Positions 42,928 through 51,355 of a stretch of DNA of 64,000 nt are shown here, piece after piece. A program made the position numbers and the translations under genes. The stretch's first letter is position 1, and the number at the start of each line of letters is the position of its first letter. The stretch comes from Enterobacter bugandensis (GTDB lineage Bacteria; Pseudomonadota; Gammaproteobacteria; Enterobacterales; Enterobacteriaceae): positions 3,038,001 through 3,102,000 of the forward strand of contig NZ_LT992502.1 of the NCBI RefSeq assembly GCF_900324475.1, given 5' to 3'. The notes below the pieces were generated by a model. That model had not been told where the DNA came from and did not search any database. It saw only the letters and a program-made list of their open reading frames with translations.

Positions 42928-44814
42928 TTAACTGTTGTTTTCTTTCCAGAGTAAGTCACAGATGTCATCAGTAGGATTAAATGCAGTAGGTGCATTTAGC
43001 AATATTTTGCGCACCCGTTCATAATCAAAGTTGCGACATGAGATATCCAATTCTGCAAGAATATTTTTCATTTCACTCCACGGAAGCATGACTTCATTAG
43101 CCGTTTTAATTCGTGGATGTTGTGTTATAGAGACGTTATCGCCTATTAAAAGCTCTTCATAAAGCTTCTCACCAGGCCGCAGTCCCGTCGTTTTGATAGC
43201 AATATCACCATAAGGATTTTTATCATCACGGACGGAAAGTCCCTGCAAGGCAATCATGCGGTGGGCGAGATCAATAATTTTAACCGGGTCGCCCATATCC
43301 AGCACAAAAACATCTCCCCCACTACCCATTGCTCCAGCCTGGATCACAAGCTGCGCTGCTTCAGGAATGGTCATGAAATAACGGGTGATATCAGGGTGCG
43401 TTAATGTTACCGGACCACCAGCAGCGATTTGTTTTTCAAATAGGGGGACAACCGAACCGGACGAACCTAACACATTCCCGAACCGGACCATGCTGAAGCA
43501 GGTTTTACTCGATTCTGATGCCAGGGCCTGCAGAATCAGCTCCGCCATACGCTTTGTTGCACCCATTGTGTTTGTTGGCCGCACAGCTTTATCTGTAGAG
43601 ATAAGAACAAAACTTTCGACGCCACAATTTTCGGCAGCTTGAGCGCAGCACAAAGTTCCAAAGATATTGTTACGGACACCGTCAATAACATTGAATTCAA
43701 CTAGCGGAACATGCTTATAGGCTGCCGCATGGTATATAGTCTCAACGTTAAATGCCTTGATTAGCCTTTCAAGATGTTCCATATCCTGAACGTTACCTAA
43801 AATTGGGTAAATCTTAGTATTCAAGGATTGTGTCAGAATTAAATTTCTTAGCTCAGAATCGATAGAATAAAGTGAGTATTCTGATAACTCGAAAAGAATT
43901 AGTTGTGAAGGTTTATTTTTGATTATTTGTCGGCATAGTTCAGAACCAATAGACCCTCCTGCGCCAGTGACCATGACCGTTTTATCAAGAATATTCTTTG
44001 AGACTAATTCAGGGATCGGTGAAACAGGGTCGCGACCTAACAGATCGGTAATTACTACTTTACGTAAAGCATCGATTCTCGCTTTTCCTTCAACCAAGTC
44101 AACCATTCCCGGAATCGAAAGCACCTCACAAGGTAGTCCTTCGAGGGTAGAAATCACCTCATTTTTTCTCGCACGGCTGGCACTTGGCATCGCCAGCAGA
44201 ATTTTCTTAGCCTCATACTTCTCGATTAGCCATGCCAATTTTTCTGGCGAAAACACACTTACACCATGGATAACCTGCCCCTGTAATGAGCGATTGTCGT
44301 CAACAAACGCAACGGGATAGTATTCATCCATCTGACTCAACGCGGGAAGTAACTGTCGTCCTGAAGCTCCGGCCCCATATATGATGACGCGGGTTCCCAA
44401 TTTTAAGCCACGATTAACTAGCATTCTCATTCCAAGGCGCGAGCCCGCCACAAGCAATACCCCGAACGAGAAATAAATAAAGGGGATGGTTCTTGGAAGA
44501 TAGAGGTTTGTGTAAAAAGCGGCAATAATCAGGAGTAACGACGAAATTAGCATTCCAAGAGAAACAACAAGCAGTATTTTCGCGGTTATGTAACGTATTA
44601 CAGCTCTATAAAGTCCAAGTTTTACAAAGATGGCAAGAGTAATTACTATTATTGATGTGAGCAGTAACCAGTGGGATACGCTAGTTAACGGTGTCATAGA
44701 ATCAATACGAACCCAAAATGCAAACCAAAATGCACACGTTAACAAAACAACATCAATGGAGAGTGTAATAATCCGTTTTATTGGTCTTGGCAAAGAAATT
44801 AAATAAGTTAGCAT
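42928..44814 (-). CDS. Membrane UDP-GlcNAc 4,6-dehydratase, WbpM/FlaA1-like
   Basis: A 628-residue large SDR with four N-terminal TM segments (about residues 15-35, 46-66, 80-103, 108-125). It has a first nucleotide-binding-like domain (VIIYGAGASGRQLLP, 143-157) and the catalytic domain with TGAGGSIGSEL (283-293). The active site carries LISTDKAVRPTNTMGATKRMAEL, the Ser-Met-Lys form known for WbpM in place of Ser-Tyr-Lys. The product should be UDP-4-keto-6-deoxy-GlcNAc. With the WbpV-like reductase and WbpL-like transferase upstream in the same operon, the likely end product is UDP-D-QuiNAc (or D-FucNAc). Confidence 0.93.
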   Translation of the reverse strand: MLTYLISLPRPIKRIITLSIDVVLLTCAFWFAFWVRIDSMTPLTSVSHWLLLTSIIVITLAIFVKLGLYRAVIRYITAKILLVVSLGMLISSLLLIIAAFYTNLYLPRTIPFIYFSFGVLLVAGSRLGMRMLVNRGLKLGTRVIIYGAGASGRQLLPALSQMDEYYPVAFVDDNRSLQGQVIHGVSVFSPEKLAWLIEKYEAKKILLAMPSASRARKNEVISTLEGLPCEVLSIPGMVDLVEGKARIDALRKVVITDLLGRDPVSPIPELVSKNILDKTVMVTGAGGSIGSELCRQIIKNKPSQLILFELSEYSLYSIDSELRNLILTQSLNTKIYPILGNVQDMEHLERLIKAFNVETIYHAAAYKHVPLVEFNVIDGVRNNIFGTLCCAQAAENCGVESFVLISTDKAVRPTNTMGATKRMAELILQALASESSKTCFSMVRFGNVLGSSGSVVPLFEKQIAAGGPVTLTHPDITRYFMTIPEAAQLVIQAGAMGSGGDVFVLDMGDPVKIIDLAHRMIALQGLSVRDDKNPYGDIAIKTTGLRPGEKLYEELLIGDNVSITQHPRIKTANEVMLPWSEMKNILAELDISCRNFDYERVRKILLNAPTAFNPTDDICDLLWKENNS

Positions 44815-44852
44815 ACTAAAAACTAGTCGCCTCGTTAAAGCTTGCTATTAAT

Positions 44853-45413
44853 TTATAAAATAGTACCGGGAGGGCATATGGCATGCTCATCCACTGTTGC
44901 ACTATATCCACCCACTGTTCCCGCTTGCAGAAAAGCCGATCTCCCAATATTCGCACCACCGGCAAGATGCACGCCAACCCCTAAGTGGGCAAAATCACCA
45001 AGAGTCGAATCATGATCCACCGTCGAATGACTATTAACTATCGTACCTGCCCCTAAGGTTGAGTTTGCGCCAATAACTGCACCGGCTAAAACTACGCTCC
45101 CGCTCCCCAAGGTAGCGGACGGACTCACAAATGCAAAGGGGTGTACCAGCGTTGTAGGAGTAATACTTAAACTTTGAAGCTGATGGTGGAATACTTCTCT
45201 TAGCTTATTATTGCCAATGCCTATAGCAATATGTTTGGCAGTGTCCGCATAGAGATTAAGATCTGATGTTTTCCCAATAACATGAATCTCTGAAGTATTT
45301 AAGCACGATTCATTATCATCGAGGAATACAATCTTTTCATATCCCAAAAGTCTAGCAGTTTCGTACAGCGTACGTCCATGCCCTCCAGCTCCTATAATGA
45401 TCAGATCATTCAT
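44853..45413 (-). CDS. NeuD/PglD-like sugar acetyltransferase
   Basis: A 186-residue hexapeptide-repeat acyltransferase. The N-terminal Rossmann-like PglD_N domain begins LIIIGAGGHGRTLYE, and left-handed beta-helix repeats follow from about residue 100. TIVNSHSTVDHDSTLGDFAHLG carries the His residues used for catalysis in NeuD/PglD relatives. The protein stops at ICPPGTIL without the usual final strand (V-x-G-V-P-A type), so the C-terminus is short; I found no frameshift that would restore it. No matching aminotransferase gene is present, so O-acetylation is likelier than N-acetylation. It starts directly where the initiating transferase gene ends. Confidence 0.82.
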   Translation of the reverse strand: MNDLIIIGAGGHGRTLYETARLLGYEKIVFLDDNESCLNTSEIHVIGKTSDLNLYADTAKHIAIGIGNNKLREVFHHQLQSLSITPTTLVHPFAFVSPSATLGSGSVVLAGAVIGANSTLGAGTIVNSHSTVDHDSTLGDFAHLGVGVHLAGGANIGRSAFLQAGTVGGYSATVDEHAICPPGTIL

Positions 45414-46448
45414 TTATGCATTCTCTTTGTCTTTGACTCCAGCCCCACATTTGAAAGCGATAAATATCAATGGTAGCCACGCGATGATGATGCCAACAAT
45501 TCCATCAATTTTTGCAGAAACGATTAAGTATGCAATTGGGAACAACCACACAATATTTATTGCAATCGCCGCCAATGTTACCGGAACATGGCTCTTATAT
45601 TTGCGGGCAAGAATTTGATAGCAATGGCTTGCATGTGCTTCATAAACTTTTTTACCAGCCAGTAATCTTCTAAGCAAGGTAGTAGTTGCATCCACAATAA
45701 AAATGCCAAGCAGACAAAGTTCAGCGAACAAGACATGTGAATCTAGCTTTGCAAAATAAAGAATCATCAGGCCAATAGTAATACCTAAAAAACCACTTCC
45801 AGCATCCCCCATGAAGATCCTTGCCACAGGGAAGTTCCACACAATGAATCCTGCGGCAGCCCCAGCGAGAGCCAGTGCAATCATCGTCATCGCATCAGGA
45901 GAACCAGCGTTTTGGCTAAGCGTTATTATAACGACACTGCACAGAGAAAAAGTAATGGCTTGAGAGCTTGCAAGACCATTAATGCCATCCATAAAGTTAT
46001 ATAGATTCAACATCCACACAAGATAGACGCTTCCTATGATTATTCCAAACCATGACAAAGATACGACATAGCCAAATATATCAATATCCGGAAACGTTCC
46101 TAAGAAATAGAGACCTATTGCTGCTGCTAAGAAATGCATCAGCAAACGCCAGCGCGCAGCAATGTGTCCATGATCATCGAGAAAACCGATAACCGCAATC
46201 AATAAGCCCGGCACGAAGAAGCCTAAAAATGTCTCATAAGAGATATGTTTTGTCAGTACCAACCATAGTAATGCAGCTAATAATGTTAATACTATAGCAA
46301 CCCCTCCACCGCGCGGCGTCGGCACACTATGTGAGCTTCTTTGGTTTGGCTGATCAATCACATTATTCTTGATGGCGTACAACCTTAAACCCCAGGTCAT
46401 CGCGCATGAGATAAAGAATGCAAAAACGACAATCCCCAGATACAACAT
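45414..46448 (-). CDS. Initiating sugar-1-phosphate transferase (WecA/WbpL-like PNPT)
   Basis: Polytopic 344-residue enzyme of the polyprenyl-phosphate N-acetylhexosamine-1-phosphate transferase family, with about eleven TM segments. Family motifs in order: SVPTPRGGGVAI near residue 45, the FLDDHGHIAARWRL loop near 90, LYNFMDGINGLA near 150, and FMGDAGSGFLG near 212, plus HASHCYQIL near 272. It would load QuiNAc-1-P or FucNAc-1-P (WbpL type) onto undecaprenyl phosphate to start the O-unit. This is unusual for Enterobacteriaceae, which mostly rely on the chromosomal WecA encoded elsewhere. The start overlaps the WbpV-like gene by one base. Confidence 0.9.
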   Translation of the reverse strand: MLYLGIVVFAFFISCAMTWGLRLYAIKNNVIDQPNQRSSHSVPTPRGGGVAIVLTLLAALLWLVLTKHISYETFLGFFVPGLLIAVIGFLDDHGHIAARWRLLMHFLAAAIGLYFLGTFPDIDIFGYVVSLSWFGIIIGSVYLVWMLNLYNFMDGINGLASSQAITFSLCSVVIITLSQNAGSPDAMTMIALALAGAAAGFIVWNFPVARIFMGDAGSGFLGITIGLMILYFAKLDSHVLFAELCLLGIFIVDATTTLLRRLLAGKKVYEAHASHCYQILARKYKSHVPVTLAAIAINIVWLFPIAYLIVSAKIDGIVGIIIAWLPLIFIAFKCGAGVKDKENA

Positions 46449-47392
46449 TATTTTTTACCTTCAATAAAATTCTTCGCTGTTTTTACCATCGTTTCCTGCA
46501 ACGTAACGGGTGGAGTCCATTGAAGCTGTTCCCTTGATTTCGTTGAGTCGACTTCCAGATCGCCATACAGTTGGTCATATATACTTTTTTTCCTCATTGC
46601 TGAAAGAAAAATTTTAAGTAATGCCCGAGGGAAATAAACAATCCGCGCTGTCATGCCCATCCCGGTAGAAAATGCCGTAATCATTTCTTCAGTTGAAGGA
46701 TGCTCCTGGTCAGCCAAAAGATAAAGTTCATTTTTTGACTTTTCATTTGTTGTACATTCGCTTATAAAGCTCACAACATTGTCCAGTGAAACAAGGGCGC
46801 GCTTATTTTTTACTGACTTAAAAGGCAGAGGCAGGTTTTTAGACACTAACTTTAATAAGCGTTGAATATTACCCGGAGCATTTGGCCCACAGATTAAAGC
46901 CGGACGAACGATTGTTATTGCCATATTACTACCTGAAAATGCCTTGAGAAGGCTTTCCTCGGCTTCCAGCTTGGAAATAGCATAATCTGACGTTGGTCTG
47001 GCAGGTGTCGATTCACTGAAAGGGATTCCCGATGTGGAATTACCATTTACTCCAATTGAACTGACGAAGATGAAATGTTTTACGCCACAGTTTGCAGCGT
47101 CATTAGCTAATTTCATTGTCGCATCATGGTTGACACGACGAAATTCTGTCAGCGCATCTTCAGCATCATCTTTAAGGATATGAGCTCTTCCTGCGGTATG
47201 AATGACAGTATCACAACCTTGTAAAAGCGTAGTCCAATTCGTTTGAGCCGAAATATCGCCAAGATTATACATTCCCTGTTCAATATTTTCTTCTCGACGC
47301 GTAGTGAAAATTACCTGGTGACCTGCTGATCTTAACGTTTTGACTAAAGCAGTACCGAGAAATCCAGTTCCCCCAGTCACTAAAATTTTCAT
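46448..47392 (-). CDS. UDP-4-keto-6-deoxy-HexNAc reductase, WbpV-like SDR
   Basis: Extended SDR of 314 residues. The NAD(P) turn is TGGTGFLG (6-13), the Ser strand FVSSIGVNGNSTSG, and the catalytic pair YAISK is intact. The sequence pattern (HTAGRAHIL, PFSESTPARPTSDYA, RPALICGPNAPGNIQRLLKLV) is that of the WbpV/WbpK/Fnl group, which reduces the WbpM product to UDP-QuiNAc or UDP-FucNAc. It is not an RmlD: it lacks that family's MxDxD region and short C-terminus. Its neighbours (PNPT and WbpM-like) fit a QuiNAc/FucNAc pathway. Confidence 0.87.
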   Translation of the reverse strand: MKILVTGGTGFLGTALVKTLRSAGHQVIFTTRREENIEQGMYNLGDISAQTNWTTLLQGCDTVIHTAGRAHILKDDAEDALTEFRRVNHDATMKLANDAANCGVKHFIFVSSIGVNGNSTSGIPFSESTPARPTSDYAISKLEAEESLLKAFSGSNMAITIVRPALICGPNAPGNIQRLLKLVSKNLPLPFKSVKNKRALVSLDNVVSFISECTTNEKSKNELYLLADQEHPSTEEMITAFSTGMGMTARIVYFPRALLKIFLSAMRKKSIYDQLYGDLEVDSTKSREQLQWTPPVTLQETMVKTAKNFIEGKK

Positions 47393-47443
47393 TGTCGTCC
47401 CCTATCAGCTAATTAACCATATAAATATCGAGGCGGACAGCCC

Positions 47444-48526
47444 TTAACGATTTTGATAATTTTGTACAATCCAGGTCTTATAATTCCCGCTTTTAACGTT
47501 TTCTACCCATGTCGTGTTTGCCAAATACCATTCAACTGTTTTACGAATCCCACTTTCAAATGTTTCCGCAGGCTTCCAGCCAAGCTCAAGTCCAATTTTC
47601 TCAGCATCAATCGCATAGCGGCGGTCATGGCCCGGACGGTCAGCAACATAGGTAATCTGATCGCGATACGACCCCTCTTTAGGCACAATCTCATCCAGCA
47701 GATCGCAAATCGTATGCACCACATCCAGGTTTTGCTTTTCGTTATGTCCACCAATGTTGTACGTCTCCCCCGGTTTCCCTTGGGTGACCACGGTATAGAG
47801 TGCACGCGCATGGTCTTCAACATAGAGCCAGTCGCGGATTTGATCGCCCTTGCCGTAAATAGGCAGCGCTTTGCCGTCCAATGCATTCAGGATAACCAGC
47901 GGAATCAGTTTTTCCGGGAAATGGTAAGGGCCATAGTTATTTGAACAGTTGGTGACGATGGTCGGGAAACCGTAGGTACGCATCCAGGCACGAACGAGAT
48001 GATCGCTGGAGGCTTTTGACGCTGAATACGGACTGCTGGGCGCATACGCGGTAGTTTCAGTAAAGAGTGGCAGCTCAGTTGATGCAGGATGCTCATCAGG
48101 ATGCGGCAAATCTCCATACACTTCGTCGGTAGAGATGTGATGGAAACGAAACGCTTTCTTCGCCTGCTCATCAAGCGTGGACCAGTACGCACGGGCGGCT
48201 TCCAGAAGCACATAAGTGCCGACGATATTGGTTTCGATAAACGCTGCCGGGCCCGTAATAGAACGGTCAACGTGGCTTTCAGCAGCCAGATGCATTACCG
48301 CATCAGGCTTATGTTTTGCAAAGATCCGATCCATGGCGTCTTTGTCGCAAATATCGGCATGCTCAAAGGCATATCGGTTGCTATCACTAACTTCTGTTAG
48401 CGACTCCAGATTTCCGGCATAGGTGAGCTTATCTACATTGACGACATCGTCCTGTGTATTTTTAATAATATGTCGCACAACCGCTGAGCCGATAAAACCA
48501 GCCCCGCCCGTCACAAGAATTTTCAC
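47444..48526 (-). CDS. rfbB: dTDP-glucose 4,6-dehydratase RmlB
   Basis: First gene of the O-antigen operon; converts dTDP-glucose to dTDP-4-keto-6-deoxyglucose. It has 360 residues. NAD turn TGGAGFIG (6-13), [11 protein letters not shown] with the dehydratase Asp-Glu pair after the catalytic Thr, and the YSASK pair are all intact. Much of the gene is less AT-rich than the genes downstream and is very close to E. coli RfbB, as expected at the conserved end of the locus. The JUMPStart lies about 80 bp upstream. Confidence 0.96.
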   Translation of the reverse strand: MKILVTGGAGFIGSAVVRHIIKNTQDDVVNVDKLTYAGNLESLTEVSDSNRYAFEHADICDKDAMDRIFAKHKPDAVMHLAAESHVDRSITGPAAFIETNIVGTYVLLEAARAYWSTLDEQAKKAFRFHHISTDEVYGDLPHPDEHPASTELPLFTETTAYAPSSPYSASKASSDHLVRAWMRTYGFPTIVTNCSNNYGPYHFPEKLIPLVILNALDGKALPIYGKGDQIRDWLYVEDHARALYTVVTQGKPGETYNIGGHNEKQNLDVVHTICDLLDEIVPKEGSYRDQITYVADRPGHDRRYAIDAEKIGLELGWKPAETFESGIRKTVEWYLANTTWVENVKSGNYKTWIVQNYQNR

Positions 48527-48607
48527 GTTATCTGTTCCGTCTAGTGTATATGTCTGGATACTGGGGTTCTGAAACCTGAGTGTTTAATAACGGTTTCAGA
48601 AATTGAG

Positions 48608-48646
48608 CACGCTACCGCCCCTGGCTTAACAGCTACCAGTGCACTG
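48608..48646 (-). promoter_or_regulatory. JUMPStart element with ops (RfaH recruitment)
   Basis: A 39-bp JUMPStart read on the minus strand, with core GTAGCTGTTAAGCCAGGGGC. It ends in the ops sequence GGCGGTAGCGTG (48608-48619). RfaH loads on paused polymerase at ops and lets it read long surface-polysaccharide operons. It is 82 bp before rmlB. The rest of the 352-bp galF-rmlB spacer holds the presumed promoter (no confident -35/-10 pair seen) and the galF hairpin. Confidence 0.93.
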
Positions 48647-48801
48647 AGCGATGTTTGATTAATGATTTTGCTTGTCTGGTTACAGACAAAAACTGGCGTT
48701 AATTGTCGTCCTAAACGACCAGAGAAACAAGCACAAATCGCTACAAAGCTGCTGAGATTTGAATCAGATAACCCTATGTAATCATTAAAATTAATAACAA
48801 A

Positions 48802-48857
48802 AAACGGCAGTTATCATTTTGGTTATGTCTCAACACCAAAAATGATAACTGCCGTTT
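48802..48857 (-). terminator. Long galF terminator hairpin
   Basis: A 22-bp stem, complete but for one bulged base (AAACGGCAGTTATCATTTT-GGT and its complement), with an 11-base loop. Read on the minus strand it ends in TTTTTTG, 21 bp after the galF stop. It is much longer than a usual terminator stem. Confidence 0.8.
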
Positions 48858-48878
48858 GTTATGGACGCGGAATGAATA

Positions 48879-49775
48879 TCAGTCGTTAGCCAACAGCTTC
48901 TCAATCCGGTTTCTGAACTTAGCCCCTTCCTTCAGGTTGCGCAGTCCATAGTTCACAAACGCCTGCATGTATCCCAGCTTCTTACCGCAGTCGTAGCTGT
49001 CACCTGTCATCAGCATCGCGTCAACGGACTGTTTTTTCGCCAGTGCTGCAATTGCATCGGTCAACTGGATACGATCCCAGGCGCCTGGCTCAGTTTTTTC
49101 CAGCTCCGCCCAGATATCGGCATTCAGGACATAACGGCCAACCGCCATCAGATCCGAATCCAGCGTCTGCGGCTGATCGGGTTTTTCGATGAACTCAACG
49201 ATGCGGCTCACCTGCCCTTCCGTCTCCAGCGCTTCTTTTGTCTGGATAACGGAGTACTCGGAAAGATCGCCCTTCATGCGTTTCGCCAGCACCTGGCTAC
49301 GGCCGGTTTCATTGAAACGCGCCACCATTGCCGCCAGGTTGTAACGCAGCGGATCGGCTGAAGCGGTATCGATGATGATGTCCGGAAGAACAACGATGAA
49401 TGGGTTATCACCCACTACCGGACGGGCACACAAAATCGAGTGACCCAGACCCAGCGGCTGTGCCTGACGCACGTTCATAATGGTTACGCCTGGCGGACAG
49501 ATAGACTGCACTTCTGCCAGCAGCTGGCGTTTGACGCGCTGCTCAAGCAGCGCTTCGAGTTCGTAAGAGGTGTCGAAGTGGTTCTCAACCGCATTCTTGG
49601 ACGAATGGGTAACCAGGACGATTTCTTTGATCCCTGCAGCAACAATCTCGTCGACGATGTATTGAATCATCGGTTTGTCGACGATCGGCAGCATCTCTTT
49701 AGGAATGGCTTTAGTGGCGGGCAGCATATGCATGCCCAGGCCTGCTACCGGAATGACTGCTTTCAAATTAATCAT
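48879..49775 (-). CDS. galF: GalU-like UTP-glucose-1-phosphate uridylyltransferase subunit GalF
   Basis: GalU paralogue of 298 residues that marks the left end of enterobacterial O-antigen loci; it is thought to modulate GalU and the UDP-glucose level. I start at the ATG at 49775 ([14 protein letters not shown]), with AAGGTGG upstream; a GTG at 49787 would add four residues. The signature region reads [21 protein letters not shown], where GalU has [17 protein letters not shown]; the Thr-Arg to Met-His change is the known GalF difference linked to low activity. Confidence 0.95.
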   Translation of the reverse strand: MINLKAVIPVAGLGMHMLPATKAIPKEMLPIVDKPMIQYIVDEIVAAGIKEIVLVTHSSKNAVENHFDTSYELEALLEQRVKRQLLAEVQSICPPGVTIMNVRQAQPLGLGHSILCARPVVGDNPFIVVLPDIIIDTASADPLRYNLAAMVARFNETGRSQVLAKRMKGDLSEYSVIQTKEALETEGQVSRIVEFIEKPDQPQTLDSDLMAVGRYVLNADIWAELEKTEPGAWDRIQLTDAIAALAKKQSVDAMLMTGDSYDCGKKLGYMQAFVNYGLRNLKEGAKFRNRIEKLLAND

Positions 49776-49951
49776 TATTTCTTCCACCTTAAAATGGTTG
49801 ACGAATTATAGCTCTTAAACCTGTTTTCGCCAGCATGATTTGCCGTAATCCTCTGACAATGTTACGCCTTAGCCCCACAAATTTCTGTAGTTGTAATCTG
49901 AATAGATCACACTTCTGTGCCAGGAATAGTCTCAAAAAAGAAAGTTGTCGA

Positions 49952-51343
49952 TTATCTGTGCGGAAGCGCAAAATTCAGCCTTTCCACATTCACTACCTGC
50001 TGATCCACCCGGTCAATATCCACCGAACTCTGCCCCTTCTCATTCACCGCTTTAATGTTCGCCAGCGACAGCAAGGTTTCGTCTTTGGCCATAAATTTAC
50101 CCCGCACATCTTTACGCAGGTCGAAGTTGATCTTCAGCGCGGGGCCAATAGCTGCCTCCTGCATCACGTTGATATTACGTAAGAAAAGATGCTGCGGCTT
50201 ATTGTGCAGCTCAAGCGTCGCCCGCTTCATCTCCACGTTGGTGATCGCTACAAAGGAGGTCGCATTACCGGATGAAATTTGAATTCCGCGCAGCTTATAC
50301 GCTAGCTGGCGATTATCGAGGTGAATATTGTTGAGCTTGAAGTTCTGGGGTATGGACAAATAATCACCTTTAATTACCCCATAGCCGATTAACATTCCGG
50401 CACTATTGACCATGTCGACATTATCAATAATGAAATTATCACAGCCATAAATGGCGACCGTCGCATTGTCTATACCCGCCTTTTTACTGAAATCGGGGGT
50501 AATATTTTTGGCCTTTATATTGCGGATAACAAAGTGTTTGCCGTTCTCAACGTGCACCAGCTGGCGACAGTTGCTGCCGGTGATATTTGCCACCACGAAG
50601 TTCTTCACGGTTTGCTTTTCCGGGTAGTCGTTATCGTAGGTGCTGCCGGCGAGGCCGATGCCGATGCCCCAGTTGATCTTGCCGTTGGTGCAGTTGATGT
50701 TATCGATCACATGATCGGAGATCAGAATATTGCGGTCATTGATGGCCACGTTCCACTCGATCGCATCGCCCTGCAGATGGCTGAATTTGCTGTTGGTGAT
50801 CCGGGCGCCATCAACCTGATTGTGAAAGCCCTGGCGCAGGATGGCGTAGTTAGCCTGGCTCACGCTGATGTTATCAATCAGCAGATTGCGCATCACGCGC
50901 GGTTTCTTGCCGCCAATGTAAATCTGCGTCACCGGCCCAAATCCGCTCATTGCCAGCCCTTTGATCGCGCAGTCCGAGCCGCGAACATCGAGCGTGATGT
51001 TCTCCGTGCGCCCGCTGCCTTCACCGATTACTTTGCAGCCTTCCTGCAGCACAAAACGCCCACGTCCGTTGCCGGTCAACGCTCCGCGGATCAGCAGCGT
51101 TTTACCGTCGGGAATGAAAATGCCCGTATTTATGTTTTCGCAGGTAAGTCCGGCCGGGACAACGACGGTGTCACCGTCCTTAAACGCCTGCTTAAAAGCG
51201 GCGATCCAGTCGTTGTTATTGTACTGATTAATGGAGACCGTCTTTCCGCTTGCCGCCCGCGCCATGCGGGACGACAGCAGCGGCGAGGCCGCCAGAACAG
51301 ACAGAGAAGAGACAAAGGTGCGTCGGGTAATCTTTTTCAGCAT
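49952..51343 (-). CDS. wcaM: Colanic acid biosynthesis protein WcaM (parallel beta-helix)
   Basis: Last gene of the colanic acid operon; 463 residues. The N-terminus [23 protein letters not shown] has a twin-arginine motif (TRRTFV, residues 6-11) before a hydrophobic stretch and a cleavage-like ARAASG, so it is probably exported, perhaps by Tat. The body has repeated Asn/Ile-rich turns (for example [21 protein letters not shown]) typical of right-handed beta-helix proteins of the pectate-lyase type. Its exact job is not settled; the fold suggests binding or processing of the polysaccharide. It closely matches E. coli WcaM. Confidence 0.93.
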   Translation of the reverse strand: MLKKITRRTFVSSLSVLAASPLLSSRMARAASGKTVSINQYNNNDWIAAFKQAFKDGDTVVVPAGLTCENINTGIFIPDGKTLLIRGALTGNGRGRFVLQEGCKVIGEGSGRTENITLDVRGSDCAIKGLAMSGFGPVTQIYIGGKKPRVMRNLLIDNISVSQANYAILRQGFHNQVDGARITNSKFSHLQGDAIEWNVAINDRNILISDHVIDNINCTNGKINWGIGIGLAGSTYDNDYPEKQTVKNFVVANITGSNCRQLVHVENGKHFVIRNIKAKNITPDFSKKAGIDNATVAIYGCDNFIIDNVDMVNSAGMLIGYGVIKGDYLSIPQNFKLNNIHLDNRQLAYKLRGIQISSGNATSFVAITNVEMKRATLELHNKPQHLFLRNINVMQEAAIGPALKINFDLRKDVRGKFMAKDETLLSLANIKAVNEKGQSSVDIDRVDQQVVNVERLNFALPHR

Positions 51344-51355
51344 ACAACCTCGGCG

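Larger units (their letters stand above)
34143..48526 (-). other. O-antigen biosynthesis locus (strain-specific, AT-rich)
   Basis: Fourteen genes on the minus strand between galF and gnd, read from a JUMPStart element. Most neighbours touch or overlap by 1-14 bases, so they form one operon. Base composition is visibly more A/T-rich than the flanking gnd, galF and wca genes, except for rmlB at the galF end, which looks like backbone. This is the standard sign of an O-antigen cassette acquired by recombination between conserved ends. Confidence 0.9.

Noticed and set aside
44815..44870. Frameshift at the end of the NeuD-like gene
   Set aside because: None of the other frames after 44853 gives the expected C-terminal strand, so the short end is probably genuine.
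46448..47392. Calling this SDR the missing RmlD
   Set aside because: Motifs and length fit the WbpV/WbpK group, and it is coupled to the PNPT gene rather than to rml genes.
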